10,413 nucleotides of DNA from Gammaproteobacteria bacterium (GTDB lineage Bacteria > Pseudomonadota > Gammaproteobacteria > UBA12402). Positions 1 through 6,835 of the stretch are shown piece by piece; within the stretch, counting starts at the first letter, position 1; each line of letters begins with the position of its first letter. The notes under the pieces were generated by a model. It was not told the DNA's origin. It ran no database searches and was given only the letters and a program-made list of their open reading frames with translations. The DNA is taken from assembly GCA_028282395.1 (NCBI GenBank), contig JANQHY010000119.1, positions 1-10,413 of the forward strand, in the 5' to 3' direction. The translations under genes and the position numbers were made by a program.

Positions 1-62
1 ATGCCAATTCGTTCCTTGCGGCAGTACAATTTAGGGCCATGATGATGTGGTGTATAATTTGA
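1..62 (+). mobile_element. Possible C-terminal tail of a transposase entering from the left edge
   Basis: The frame beginning at base 3 is open from the window edge to a TGA at 60-62. It reads roughly A-N-S-F-L-A-A-V-Q-F-R-A-M-M-M-W-C-I-I-L. A hydrophobic helix of the form 'NFLAAVxxAxxMxW' just before the stop is common at the C-terminus of IS5-type DDE transposases, so this may be the end of such an element. The bases after the stop (63-72, GACACCCTC) could be its terminal inverted repeat, ending at the TAG that is also the stop of the convergent SDR gene. Only 20 codons are visible, with no catalytic residues, so the call is weak. A second frame, from base 1 to a TGA at 40-42, is also open. 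Confidence 0.28.
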
Positions 63-71
63 CGACACCCT

Positions 72-890
72 CTAGCGGGATGGTGAAACATTATCTTTAT
101 CTCTGGGATTCGCTTGACCAAGATGGGCGCCATTGTTCATTCTTACTAACTCACCAGATATGGAGCTATCAATCAGGTGCACAATGGTTTTGGCAACATC
201 TTCTGGCGTTAGAACACGACGGTGCAAATTAGCCTCACTCATGTTTTTGGTTAATGTTGCATACTTTTCTTTTCTCCCGGCAAATGTTTCTTCCCACCAT
301 GATGAGTCAACAAAGCTAGGACAAACTGCATTAACACGCACTTCTGGCGATAGTGCTTTAGCTAAGGCCAGTGTTAAAGTATTTTCACCACCTTTTGCCG
401 CTGCATAAGCTATTGAGCTGCCTTTGCCGGATATGCCAGCCGCAGAAGACACATTAATCAGTGCGGCATCTCCTGTTGCCGCCATCAAATGTTGAAAAGC
501 TTGCGCCATTAAAAAAGGGGCGGTGACGTTAACAGCAAAGATTTTTGCAAAATCTTCTTCATTCAAAGCACTCAGGTTTTCATAGGGTGCGCCTTTAGTC
601 ATACCCATTGTATTAACGAGCACATCAGTGCGGCCCCATTCTTCCTCAACAAAAGCAGCCATATTATGACAGGTAGTTGCCTTTGTAGCGTCGCCGACAA
701 AAACCTCTGCACGCACGCCATGCATATCGCAACATTCTGCGGCAACATCCCGTGCCTGTTCTTTACTTTTCAAACAATTCAGCACCAAATCATAGCCTTG
801 TGCTGCTAATAATCTTGCTGTGGCAGCACCAATACCACGGCGTCGCCCCGCACCTGCTAAAACAGCTACCCTTGTTGCACCTTTAAGCAT
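72..890 (-). CDS. SDR-family NAD(P)-dependent oxidoreductase
   Basis: Classical short-chain dehydrogenase/reductase of 272 residues, a typical length. The Rossmann cofactor motif is GAGRRRGIG (13-21). An acidic D67 follows beta-3, VNTMG (92-96) stands where most members have NNAG, and N121 lies in FAVNVTAP. The catalytic set is Ser149 in NVSSAAG, Tyr162 and Lys166 in YAAAK, with the usual 13-residue Ser-Tyr spacing. PSFVDSSWW after the active site follows the usual P-G position, here P-S. The C-terminal LVRMNNGAHL resembles the end of FabG-like enzymes, followed by a polar tail of about 15 residues. It should be a soluble cytoplasmic alcohol/ketone oxidoreductase. The substrate cannot be told, and no fatty-acid or polyketide genes are adjacent. 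The open frame extends to a GTG at 896, but that codon sits inside the ribosome binding site, so ATG at 890 is chosen. The gene is divergent from the DUF985 gene and convergent with whatever lies left of the window. Confidence 0.93.
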   Translation of the reverse strand: MLKGATRVAVLAGAGRRRGIGAATARLLAAQGYDLVLNCLKSKEQARDVAAECCDMHGVRAEVFVGDATKATTCHNMAAFVEEEWGRTDVLVNTMGMTKGAPYENLSALNEEDFAKIFAVNVTAPFLMAQAFQHLMAATGDAALINVSSAAGISGKGSSIAYAAAKGGENTLTLALAKALSPEVRVNAVCPSFVDSSWWEETFAGRKEKYATLTKNMSEANLHRRVLTPEDVAKTIVHLIDSSISGELVRMNNGAHLGQANPRDKDNVSPSR

Positions 891-895
891 ATACA

Positions 896-902
896 CCCCC
901 TT
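896..902 (-). promoter_or_regulatory. Ribosome binding site of the SDR gene (decides the start)
   Basis: On the minus strand AAGGGGG ends 5 bases before the ATG at 888-890. An upstream in-frame GTG (894-896) overlaps this run of G and would have no ribosome binding site of its own. The start is therefore 890, not 896. Confidence 0.7.
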
Positions 903-953
903 TAATTAATCATGCTAGGAAACAGGTAATATTAATCTAATATACTAAATATT

Positions 954-969
954 TTGTAAATAATTACAA
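954..969. promoter_or_regulatory. Palindrome, possible operator in the SDR/DUF985 divergent region
   Basis: TTGTAA-ATAA-TTACAA is a perfect 6-bp inverted repeat with a 4-bp spacer. It lies 64 bp upstream of the SDR start. On the minus strand the nearby TTTACA or TTGTAA could serve as a -35 element with the AT-rich TATATT tract further on, which would place the palindrome over the promoter. No regulator is encoded in the window. The region is very AT-rich, so a chance palindrome is possible. Confidence 0.3.
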
Positions 970-1015
970 TTTTTACATGGAATAACTTATTAGGGACAGA
1001 TATGGATGATTTGAG

Positions 1016-1042
1016 TTGTCAGTATAAACTATCTGCCATACT
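1016..1042 (+). promoter_or_regulatory. Weak candidate sigma-70 promoter for the DUF985 gene
   Basis: TTGTCA (1016-1021) matches five of six bases of the -35 consensus. CATACT (1037-1042) is a mediocre -10 element at a short 15-bp spacing. Transcription would begin near 1049, giving a leader of about 100 nt that contains the 15-codon ORF at 1093. Other AT-rich hexamers nearby, such as TATATT at 1075-1080, lack a good partner. Confidence 0.22.
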
Positions 1043-1092
1043 TGTAAGCACAAGGAAACGTTAGAGTATTAAGCTATATTAAAAGGCGTTCT

Positions 1093-1140
1093 ATGCTACC
1101 ATCAGGCGACCTTATGATAAGCCCTGAATCAAAAAAGTAA
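1093..1140 (+). CDS. Possible 15-codon leader ORF upstream of the DUF985 gene
   Basis: ATG at 1093 opens a 15-codon frame (MLPSGDLMISPESKK) ending with TAA at 1138-1140. It has its own Shine-Dalgarno-like AAAGG (1082-1086), 6 bases upstream of the ATG. Its stop codon overlaps the TAAGG used as the ribosome binding site of the next gene. That arrangement would allow translational coupling. The peptide resembles nothing I recognise, and an ORF this short can arise by chance, so it is listed only as a candidate. Confidence 0.22.
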   Translation: MLPSGDLMISPESKK

Positions 1141-1142
1141 GG
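1138..1142 (+). promoter_or_regulatory. Ribosome binding site of the DUF985 gene
   Basis: TAAGG lies 4 bases before the ATG at 1147 and 7 bases before the ATG at 1150. The second spacing is closer to optimum, so the protein more likely begins at the second of the two adjacent methionines. Confidence 0.5.
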
Positions 1143-1149
1143 TATTATG

Positions 1150-1650
1150 ATGGAAGCTTCAGAAATTGTTAGTAAATTAGGAATGAAACCACACCCTGAA
1201 GGCGGGTTTTATAAAAGAACTTATGCATCAGATTGCATGACGCCAGTAGATGATCGCTATGCAGAACCGCGCAAGAGACACTGCTCAACCAGTATATTTT
1301 ATTTATTAGAAGCCGGTGACTTCTCAGCATGGCATCGTGTCAAATCGGATGAGCAGTGGCATCATTACGAAGGCAACACTGTCATTTTATGGACTATCGA
1401 TCCAGAGACAAAGAAGCTGGAGAAACACCTGCTGGGCAAGGTCTCGGATGGTGTGATCCCTCAAATTAAGATAAAGGGTGAAGTCTGGTTTTGCGCTGAA
1501 TCAGTTCATGGTGATGATGCGGGTAGCCTTGTTGGCTGCACCGTTACGCCAGGATTTGATTTTAACGACTTTGAGCTTGCCGATAGAGCAGCCTTAACCG
1601 CTGAGTATCCCGAATATGAAGCGATAATTACTCGTTTTACTAGAGTGTAG
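1150..1650 (+). CDS. Cupin-superfamily DUF985 (cupin_5) protein
   Basis: A 166-residue protein with the full pattern of the DUF985/cupin_5 family, counting from M1 at 1150. HPEGGFYKRTY (15-25) comes first, then STSIFYLL (46-53), HRVKSDEQWHHYEG (62-75), VWFCAES (112-118) and GCTVTPGFDFNDFELA (129-144). The C-terminal YPEYEAIITRFTR (153-165) is typical. The His/Glu residues of the third motif lie where cupins bind a metal or sugar ligand. The family is small, cytoplasmic and found in bacteria and eukaryotes. It is often annotated as a predicted sugar epimerase, but to my knowledge no reaction is firmly established, so I assign none. Length is normal and no domain is missing. The gene is alone on its strand, divergent from the SDR gene and convergent with the glycosyltransferase gene, with 45 bp between stops and no visible terminator hairpin there. 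Confidence 0.93.
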   Translation: MEASEIVSKLGMKPHPEGGFYKRTYASDCMTPVDDRYAEPRKRHCSTSIFYLLEAGDFSAWHRVKSDEQWHHYEGNTVILWTIDPETKKLEKHLLGKVSDGVIPQIKIKGEVWFCAESVHGDDAGSLVGCTVTPGFDFNDFELADRAALTAEYPEYEAIITRFTRV

Positions 1651-1695
1651 GCTACTTTAACTACTTAACGCCAACCCTGATTATCTCAACATATG

Positions 1696-3840
1696 TCATG
1701 GCTGTATACGCAATCCCTCTACTGGTACAACAGTCTCGCTTTGCGCCAAATCTTTCAAAACAAGCGCATGTTTATCCTGCGTTTCTCGCATCCCCTGTGC
1801 CGCTTTATAAACACCTTCTATCTGAGACAACCACCTCTCTTTTGAAAACTCTTGCATGGCTTTCTGATATATTTTGTCATAGCAGGCTGAATCGGAAACC
1901 AGTTTCCAATGTGCTTCTAATAAATGAAATCTAAAGACTCTTCTTGTTTCTTCGTAATTAACACTAAGAAGACGATCTAGCTGTTTTGTATACGTTAAAT
2001 GCTGTTGAGACAAGTCTTTTAACATCAGTGAGGCACCATCCTGCTCCATATCCAATGAAAAAATCTGGTCATCAAGTTCTTCAATTTTACGACGCAAAAA
2101 AGACACTTTTTCATCAAGATAAATATCAAGTTGCTCTTCGACTGTACGCCAACTTTCTGACAACTCACTGCGAGAATCAGTTCCAGGACGCCTAAACCCC
2201 AACACCTGACTTGTCAAAGCAAATCTATTTTGTTGTGATAATAGATAGTCCTCGTCATGCCCAAAATATAGTGGAACCATCGTGGCACACATTGGATCAT
2301 TCAATACCACAGACCTACTCCCGCCAACATCTGAGACAACGCAATGACTTCCATAACAGAGAAACTCACTATAAGTTAGTCCAAATGATTCATTAAACGA
2401 CATACTCACACCAATATCTGATGATGCTCTATGCAGATTACCTATATAGGATTGCTCATCTTTACCAATAAAAAATGGTACCCAAGGATATTCTCTCTTT
2501 AGTCGCTCTATTAAGTCTCCTGAAAATTCATGATCTTGCTGCTGTAAATACCCGCATATTACAACGTTGCAATTCAATGTCTCTGCTGCCTTTATAATAT
2601 CCTCTAAAAACTCTGACCCTTTTTGCTTTGAGACTCTTCCTATAAATAATAACGTCCTCTTATCAGGATCAAAATGATATCCTTTATCAAGGGCCATAAT
2701 TTTATCTGCCAGGATTTGCTTAGCTAACTTCTTCTTTTCTCCGACGGACATTTGTAAAAAATGCCCTTCTGAGCAATACCCGCCCAGATATGGCACTATA
2801 GTATGAAAACCATGGGCATCCTTATTAGGGATACTGGTAACATGTGTTACTCTTCCACGAGAATGCATGGGAATACTATATTGAGAATTAGGATTTCTTC
2901 TACTAGTCAGCCATTGCTCGTACTCAGGTGATACAGTATACATTACATGATGCGTGACCATCCCATTACCTCGCTGGGTTACATCTTCTCCCAACTTATC
3001 TTCTAAATAGTAAGGTAATAATCCTCTCCCTGGCTCACTATGAAATGTATTAACGCTAGCTATACCTTTACTTTGAACATGCTGCATCGTATTGCCATAA
3101 TCATGTGTATGCACCACATCAATTGCAATACCCTTGGCCCGGAAGTGGTCTATCAACGCTGCTGATAATTCATGAAAGTGGGCATTTCTAAAATAGAGTG
3201 AACACTCATCTGTATGTTGACCTTGAAATATCTGCTGTAGTCGTTTTTTAGCACCATGTAGCTCTATTTTTACTTGGTGGTAATCACGGGCTAATGTTTC
3301 TAATTCTGATGAGGTTATATCGTCCTTATTCATTGCTTGGGCAATTGATCTAATTTGATCCGGCAAAACCTTGATTCGTTCTTGAAGAGCATTTTGCTCG
3401 GATTTCATTCTATCGGGTATAGATCTAATTTGCTCAATAGTGCCTTGCTCAGTTGCCATCGTTGTAAAAAAATCTTTATGATTTTCATCGGGCTCTATTG
3501 CGTAAAGATGTATATTCTCTGATTCTTCTTTGCGCCAGCAATTAACTTTCACTTCATGTTTTAAGCCATCTCTACCATAAATTTCAGCGGCAAATGAAAA
3601 TGGTTTATACCCCTCCATACTAAATGTCTTACCATCTGGAGTATACGCTGGCGTAATTAAGGCAATTTTATCTCCGTTGCCTAATTGACTAGCTTGTGCT
3701 GCAATCAGAGTATTAATATAAATCCCATTGCCACCGGCAACAAAGTCACCACCTTCTGTATCAACATGAACAGTTTTATAAGAGCTAGCATGATCAACAC
3801 CAGTTGAGCCTTTAAATATTACCGCTTCGCCAGAAAGCAT
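1696..3840 (-). CDS. GT-B glycosyltransferase, glycogen/starch-synthase-like, with helical insertion and C-terminal extension
   Basis: A 714-residue protein with a GT-B fold plan. The N-terminal Rossmann half has a glycine loop, TEGGDFVAGGNGIYINTL (28-45), and GDKIALITPAY (56-66), recalling the start of GT5 glycogen synthases. It continues with IDVVHTHDYGN (240-250) and NTFHSEPGRG (264-273). The C-terminal half has LLFIGRVSKQKG (397-408), the usual donor-phosphate contact, NVVICG (425-430), and the EX7E element in NESFGLTYSEF (483-493) followed by VVSDVGGSRS (501-510). Two segments are not part of ordinary synthases: a charged helical insertion at about 130-210 and a long helical tail at about 560-700, with coiled-coil character near 565-625. 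No signal peptide or membrane segment is visible. No glycogen-pathway gene is nearby. The donor sugar is probably a nucleotide sugar and the acceptor is unknown; a role as a secreted effector is only a speculation. A weak ribosome binding site, TTTGGA, lies 8 bases before the ATG. Confidence 0.85.
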   Translation of the reverse strand: MLSGEAVIFKGSTGVDHASSYKTVHVDTEGGDFVAGGNGIYINTLIAAQASQLGNGDKIALITPAYTPDGKTFSMEGYKPFSFAAEIYGRDGLKHEVKVNCWRKEESENIHLYAIEPDENHKDFFTTMATEQGTIEQIRSIPDRMKSEQNALQERIKVLPDQIRSIAQAMNKDDITSSELETLARDYHQVKIELHGAKKRLQQIFQGQHTDECSLYFRNAHFHELSAALIDHFRAKGIAIDVVHTHDYGNTMQHVQSKGIASVNTFHSEPGRGLLPYYLEDKLGEDVTQRGNGMVTHHVMYTVSPEYEQWLTSRRNPNSQYSIPMHSRGRVTHVTSIPNKDAHGFHTIVPYLGGYCSEGHFLQMSVGEKKKLAKQILADKIMALDKGYHFDPDKRTLLFIGRVSKQKGSEFLEDIIKAAETLNCNVVICGYLQQQDHEFSGDLIERLKREYPWVPFFIGKDEQSYIGNLHRASSDIGVSMSFNESFGLTYSEFLCYGSHCVVSDVGGSRSVVLNDPMCATMVPLYFGHDEDYLLSQQNRFALTSQVLGFRRPGTDSRSELSESWRTVEEQLDIYLDEKVSFLRRKIEELDDQIFSLDMEQDGASLMLKDLSQQHLTYTKQLDRLLSVNYEETRRVFRFHLLEAHWKLVSDSACYDKIYQKAMQEFSKERWLSQIEGVYKAAQGMRETQDKHALVLKDLAQSETVVPVEGLRIQP

Positions 3841-4185
3841 AGTCCAATTCCAAAGTGTTATAGTTGTAGCGCAGCATAAAGCATAGCATGCCAGAATTCA
3901 GTTTGTTATTTAATCATTACTGGTATAAATTAACACATGTTAAAGGGGCTTATTTTGGATAAAACCATATCTATAGCTACTACAAATAGTTGATCAATTC
4001 TGGCTTAGACAAAACATTTGCAACACTACTCGCAGCGTTAACAGCTCACACTGGGTTCTCAATGAAGTGGCCATCCTCCCCAAAGGCGCAACTATAAAGG
4101 GAAACCAAGGCTTTTGCGTCACAGCAATATATATGCAATAGTGGAATTATCTTAGGCCATGATGGCCTATGGAGGATTTTTAGCT
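3841..4185. promoter_or_regulatory. Divergent control region between the glycosyltransferase and the membrane-hairpin protein
   Basis: This 345-bp AT-rich stretch separates two divergent starts and must hold both promoters, but no hexamer pair close to the sigma-70 consensus stands out. It contains TTAACA-CA-TGTTAA (3930-3943), an inverted repeat that could be an operator, and TTGATCAA (3989-3996). GCCAGAATT (3890-3898) is repeated in inverted form as AATTCTGGC (3996-4004). GGCGCAA (4085-4091) and TTGCGTC (4114-4120) form an imperfect inverted pair. I see no RNA gene, no credible small protein and no terminator in it. Confidence 0.4.
4171..4176 (+). promoter_or_regulatory. Strong ribosome binding site that fixes the start of the membrane-hairpin gene
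   Basis: GGAGGA matches the Shine-Dalgarno core and stands 9 bases before the ATG at 4186. The two upstream in-frame or nearby ATGs (4159 and 4162) have no comparable site, and this motif would lie inside the coding sequence if 4159 were used. Confidence 0.8.
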
Positions 4186-5853
4186 ATGAATGGATTCAGT
4201 AATAGCGCCATAGATGATTTATTAAATGGCCTTAGTCAAACCAGAGAAAGGGAATTGCTAGAAGAGCTTTATTCTGCGTATAGCAGTAGCTCTGTGAGGC
4301 GCCCTATTTTTATCGATATAGAAAATCGCTATAGTCAAATACTAAAGGATCTTGACTATAAAGATAGACTGCAGAAAGTAAAAAGCACTGAAGGCAGTAA
4401 CAGCAGATTAAAAAACGGAATAGGCCCATGGCCCGGTGTGAAATTTTTTCCAGAACGAAATACTACCAGACTGTTTATTCTTCGCTTAAAACGCCAAACT
4501 GATGCCATCGCTGCTGCGTTACATTCTAATGTTTTAAAAAATACTGTTGATAAAACCAATCTTGGCTTCTCAATGCTCGGCATCATTTGGTACTTGCCTA
4601 GATTTCTACGCCATACTGCCCTTATCTTAAAACATATGGCAACTAATAAGAAAAATCGGTCTGACTACTTTAGGAAGTTTTGGTTTGAATGGTTTAACGA
4701 TATGGCCTGGATTGCTACAGGCATTATAACGTTGGGTATTTCAACCGGATGGTATCTTGCACCGTGGTCAGCAGCCCTGGGGCCAGGAGGTCTTGCCTTA
4801 ACGGTCGCACTATATGCTTTTGACGTGTTAAATGCCGCAGCAAAAGCCTATACAAAAATACGCAAGCTCAATCGGATTATTGCTAATGTTAATCAAAAAA
4901 TTGAAATTGCTTGCTGGGAACTTGAATTAAACTGTAATCAAAACATTGAAGACCTACATAACGCTATCGAAAACAAGCGACAGCGCATTGCAGCGGAAAT
5001 TAACCGTACATTGGCGAAATTAAAAGGCTCACCTGATGAAGATACCAAGAACCACCTACATAGACTACTTCATCAACAAGACACAGTAGGTAAATTAAAG
5101 GACTTGGTTGAAATTAAACAAAGAATGGAGCTGAAAAAGACTTATTTAAAATATGATCAATGGAGTAAAGTGGCTGTTGCAACCGGCCTGTTAGCCGGCA
5201 TGGCTTTAATGTTATCAGGCCCTATAGGGGTAGCAATTGGAGCTGGTATTGTTCTGGCCACTTGCGCCATACAGTATTGGGTTAATCATTATTATTTGCC
5301 TAAAAAAGAGGTTCAACTTGCTTATAACCCTTTAGAATTATTACATTCAAGGGTAAGCAAGCATATAGAATCTCAAATAGCCAAACTAACGAAGTTACTT
5401 GAAAACTCAAATGAAAGCCATGGAAAAACTCAAGTCCAAACCAAAACCAGACAAAAACTTGAACGATACCTGCAGGCACAAGAAGTTTTAGTTCAATGGG
5501 AAAAAAACCCACGCCAAGATAACGCGACCGAGCTTCTTTATCAGGGCATTGATCTGGCTATGGAAGCGAGTAAAATCCGCAGAAAACGCAATATCACCCC
5601 AGCTAGCTACAAATCTCTGCGATCTATTGTTAAAACATTCTCAACCCCTTGGAGGGAAGAATATAAACAATCAGAAACAACTCTGCGCCCATTAATTGAT
5701 AACTTTACTCAATCCAGTAAAATCGATTCAGGTATTGATCAACATTCAAATCATAAACACGGTAAGGCTCAAACGGTATTTTTTAGAAAGTATTTGAAAG
5801 CACGAACCGGATCATATCATATAAACCCTACCAGACACCTCATTCCTGCATAA
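4186..5853 (+). CDS. Uncharacterised protein with two membrane hairpins and coiled-coil regions
   Basis: I do not recognise this 555-residue protein. Numbered from the ATG at 4186, it starts with a polar helical region (1-65), then a basic segment with PWPGVKFFPE (81-90). An aromatic-rich stretch (about 128-170) precedes a Gly/Ala-rich hydrophobic hairpin at about 173-216, with a turn at LAPWSAALGPGG. A charged helical region at about 220-325, with heptad-like spacing, separates it from a second hairpin at about 328-366, turning at SGPIG. A charged, Lys/Gln-rich C-terminal half (370-555) follows, with no membrane segment. There is no cleavable signal peptide, no catalytic motif and no cysteine cluster. 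The layout suggests a protein whose paired helices insert into a membrane with both polar ends on one side. Such designs are frequent among proteins that intracellular bacteria place in host membranes, but nothing here proves export. The stop is 5 bp from the stop of the convergent methyltransferase gene. Confidence 0.8.
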   Translation: MNGFSNSAIDDLLNGLSQTRERELLEELYSAYSSSSVRRPIFIDIENRYSQILKDLDYKDRLQKVKSTEGSNSRLKNGIGPWPGVKFFPERNTTRLFILRLKRQTDAIAAALHSNVLKNTVDKTNLGFSMLGIIWYLPRFLRHTALILKHMATNKKNRSDYFRKFWFEWFNDMAWIATGIITLGISTGWYLAPWSAALGPGGLALTVALYAFDVLNAAAKAYTKIRKLNRIIANVNQKIEIACWELELNCNQNIEDLHNAIENKRQRIAAEINRTLAKLKGSPDEDTKNHLHRLLHQQDTVGKLKDLVEIKQRMELKKTYLKYDQWSKVAVATGLLAGMALMLSGPIGVAIGAGIVLATCAIQYWVNHYYLPKKEVQLAYNPLELLHSRVSKHIESQIAKLTKLLENSNESHGKTQVQTKTRQKLERYLQAQEVLVQWEKNPRQDNATELLYQGIDLAMEASKIRRKRNITPASYKSLRSIVKTFSTPWREEYKQSETTLRPLIDNFTQSSKIDSGIDQHSNHKHGKAQTVFFRKYLKARTGSYHINPTRHLIPA

Positions 5854-5858
5854 AGTTT

Positions 5859-6809
5859 CTAATTGCGTTTACCAATCTTGGCAATATAAAACGGTATCAT
5901 CTGGGATGTAGGCAATACACGACAAGTCAATGCAAGTCGCTGATCAAAATCTTCGCCTTGCCAATGCGTCAGGCCCATCTGAACATTATCCAGCGCTAAC
6001 TGAATAGGTAAAATATCAACCTGGTCAGCAAATTGCTCAATCAGCCACTGGACAATGATTTCATTTTCTTCCGGCGCAAAGGTACAGGTTGAATAAACCA
6101 ATGTGCCGCCAGGTTTAAGACTACGGAAGGCTGAATACAACAAACGCCATTGTTTGCGTGCCATTTCTTTGATTTTACGTTCACTCCAATGGGCATAGCT
6201 AGTTACATCCTCGGCCACAAAGCGCCCTTCTGATGAGCATGGCGCATCAAGCAACACACGATCAAAACGATTCTGGCAAGGGCGCCAGACATCACAGCCG
6301 TCTTTGAGGTAGGTGTCCACACAAGTGATATGTTGTTTTTTTAAATTAGAACGTAATTTAAAAAAGCGTCCTTTAACTTTTTCCACGGCAGCAATACGGC
6401 CTTTGCCCTCTATCATGGTCGCTATCTGTGTGGTTTTACTGCCAGGTGCCGCAGCAAGATCTAAAATTTCTTCGCCAGGCTCAGGCGCCAATATTAACGG
6501 TGGCAATAGACTAGAGAGCGATTGAATCACAATTTTACCATCAGAAAACCAGGATGAATGTGTTAATTGCTCACGCTGCATGATAGGAATGGTGTAAGCA
6601 TCCTCATACCAAGCAACCGGCGATAGTTCAAAGCCTTCTCGTTGCAATGCAGCAACGGTGGCTTGTTTATCGACTAATAAAGTGTTAACTCTAAGACTGA
6701 CAATATCCAAGACCCCTAACTGACTGAGCACTTGGCCAGAAGTGCCTTTGGGTACAATAGTTTGAAGGCGTTGAGTAAAAGCGGCAGGATAAGGTGATAT
6801 GCTGGTCAT
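5859..6809 (-). CDS. RsmB/NOP-family (NOL1/NOP2/sun) RNA m5C methyltransferase, short form
   Basis: S-adenosylmethionine-dependent enzyme that should methylate carbon 5 of a cytosine in rRNA or tRNA. The 316 residues contain the N-terminal RNA-binding element LRVNTL (39-44), QSLSSLLPP (96-104), the SAM loop DLAAAPGSKTTQ (117-128), the acidic AAVEK (140-144), DAPCSSEG (188-195) with Cys191, and STCTFAPEENE (240-250) with Cys242. The two cysteines are the pair used by this family: Cys242 of the TC motif attacks the base and Cys191 of the PC motif helps release the product. The protein ends soon after FYIAKI (307-312), so it lacks the long C-terminal RNA-binding part of E. coli RsmF and the NusB-like N-terminus of RsmB. 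The target base therefore cannot be named from sequence. No clear Shine-Dalgarno precedes the ATG, and a stop 21 bases upstream rules out a longer form. It follows ihfA by 129 bp on the same strand. Confidence 0.9.
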   Translation of the reverse strand: MTSISPYPAAFTQRLQTIVPKGTSGQVLSQLGVLDIVSLRVNTLLVDKQATVAALQREGFELSPVAWYEDAYTIPIMQREQLTHSSWFSDGKIVIQSLSSLLPPLILAPEPGEEILDLAAAPGSKTTQIATMIEGKGRIAAVEKVKGRFFKLRSNLKKQHITCVDTYLKDGCDVWRPCQNRFDRVLLDAPCSSEGRFVAEDVTSYAHWSERKIKEMARKQWRLLYSAFRSLKPGGTLVYSTCTFAPEENEIIVQWLIEQFADQVDILPIQLALDNVQMGLTHWQGEDFDQRLALTCRVLPTSQMIPFYIAKIGKRN

Positions 6810-6835
6810 TGGTTTGAATATTTCAGGCTAAGCTC

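Noticed and set aside
1002..1064. 20-codon ORF (starting MDDLSCQYKL) as a real small gene
   Set aside because: It has a fair AGGGA site 5 bases upstream, but there is no recognisable product and no independent support, and the weak promoter candidate lies inside it. It is mentioned only in the leader finding.
1651..1695. Bidirectional terminator between the convergent DUF985 and glycosyltransferase genes
   Set aside because: I found no stem of useful length followed by a T-run on either strand.
1696..3840. Identification as authentic glycogen synthase GlgA
   Set aside because: The N-terminal K-T-G-G loop is replaced, length exceeds GlgA by over 200 residues through helical additions, and there is no glycogen gene cluster.
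3890..4004. 9-bp inverted repeat GCCAGAATT / AATTCTGGC as the ends of a small transposable element
   Set aside because: The arms do not extend beyond 9 bp, no flanking direct repeats are seen, and a 9-bp match is not surprising in a region of this length.
1696..5853. Glutamate-rich C-terminal E-block secretion signal on the two large accessory proteins
   Set aside because: Neither C-terminus shows a clear cluster of glutamates in its last 30 residues, so translocation is left as speculation.
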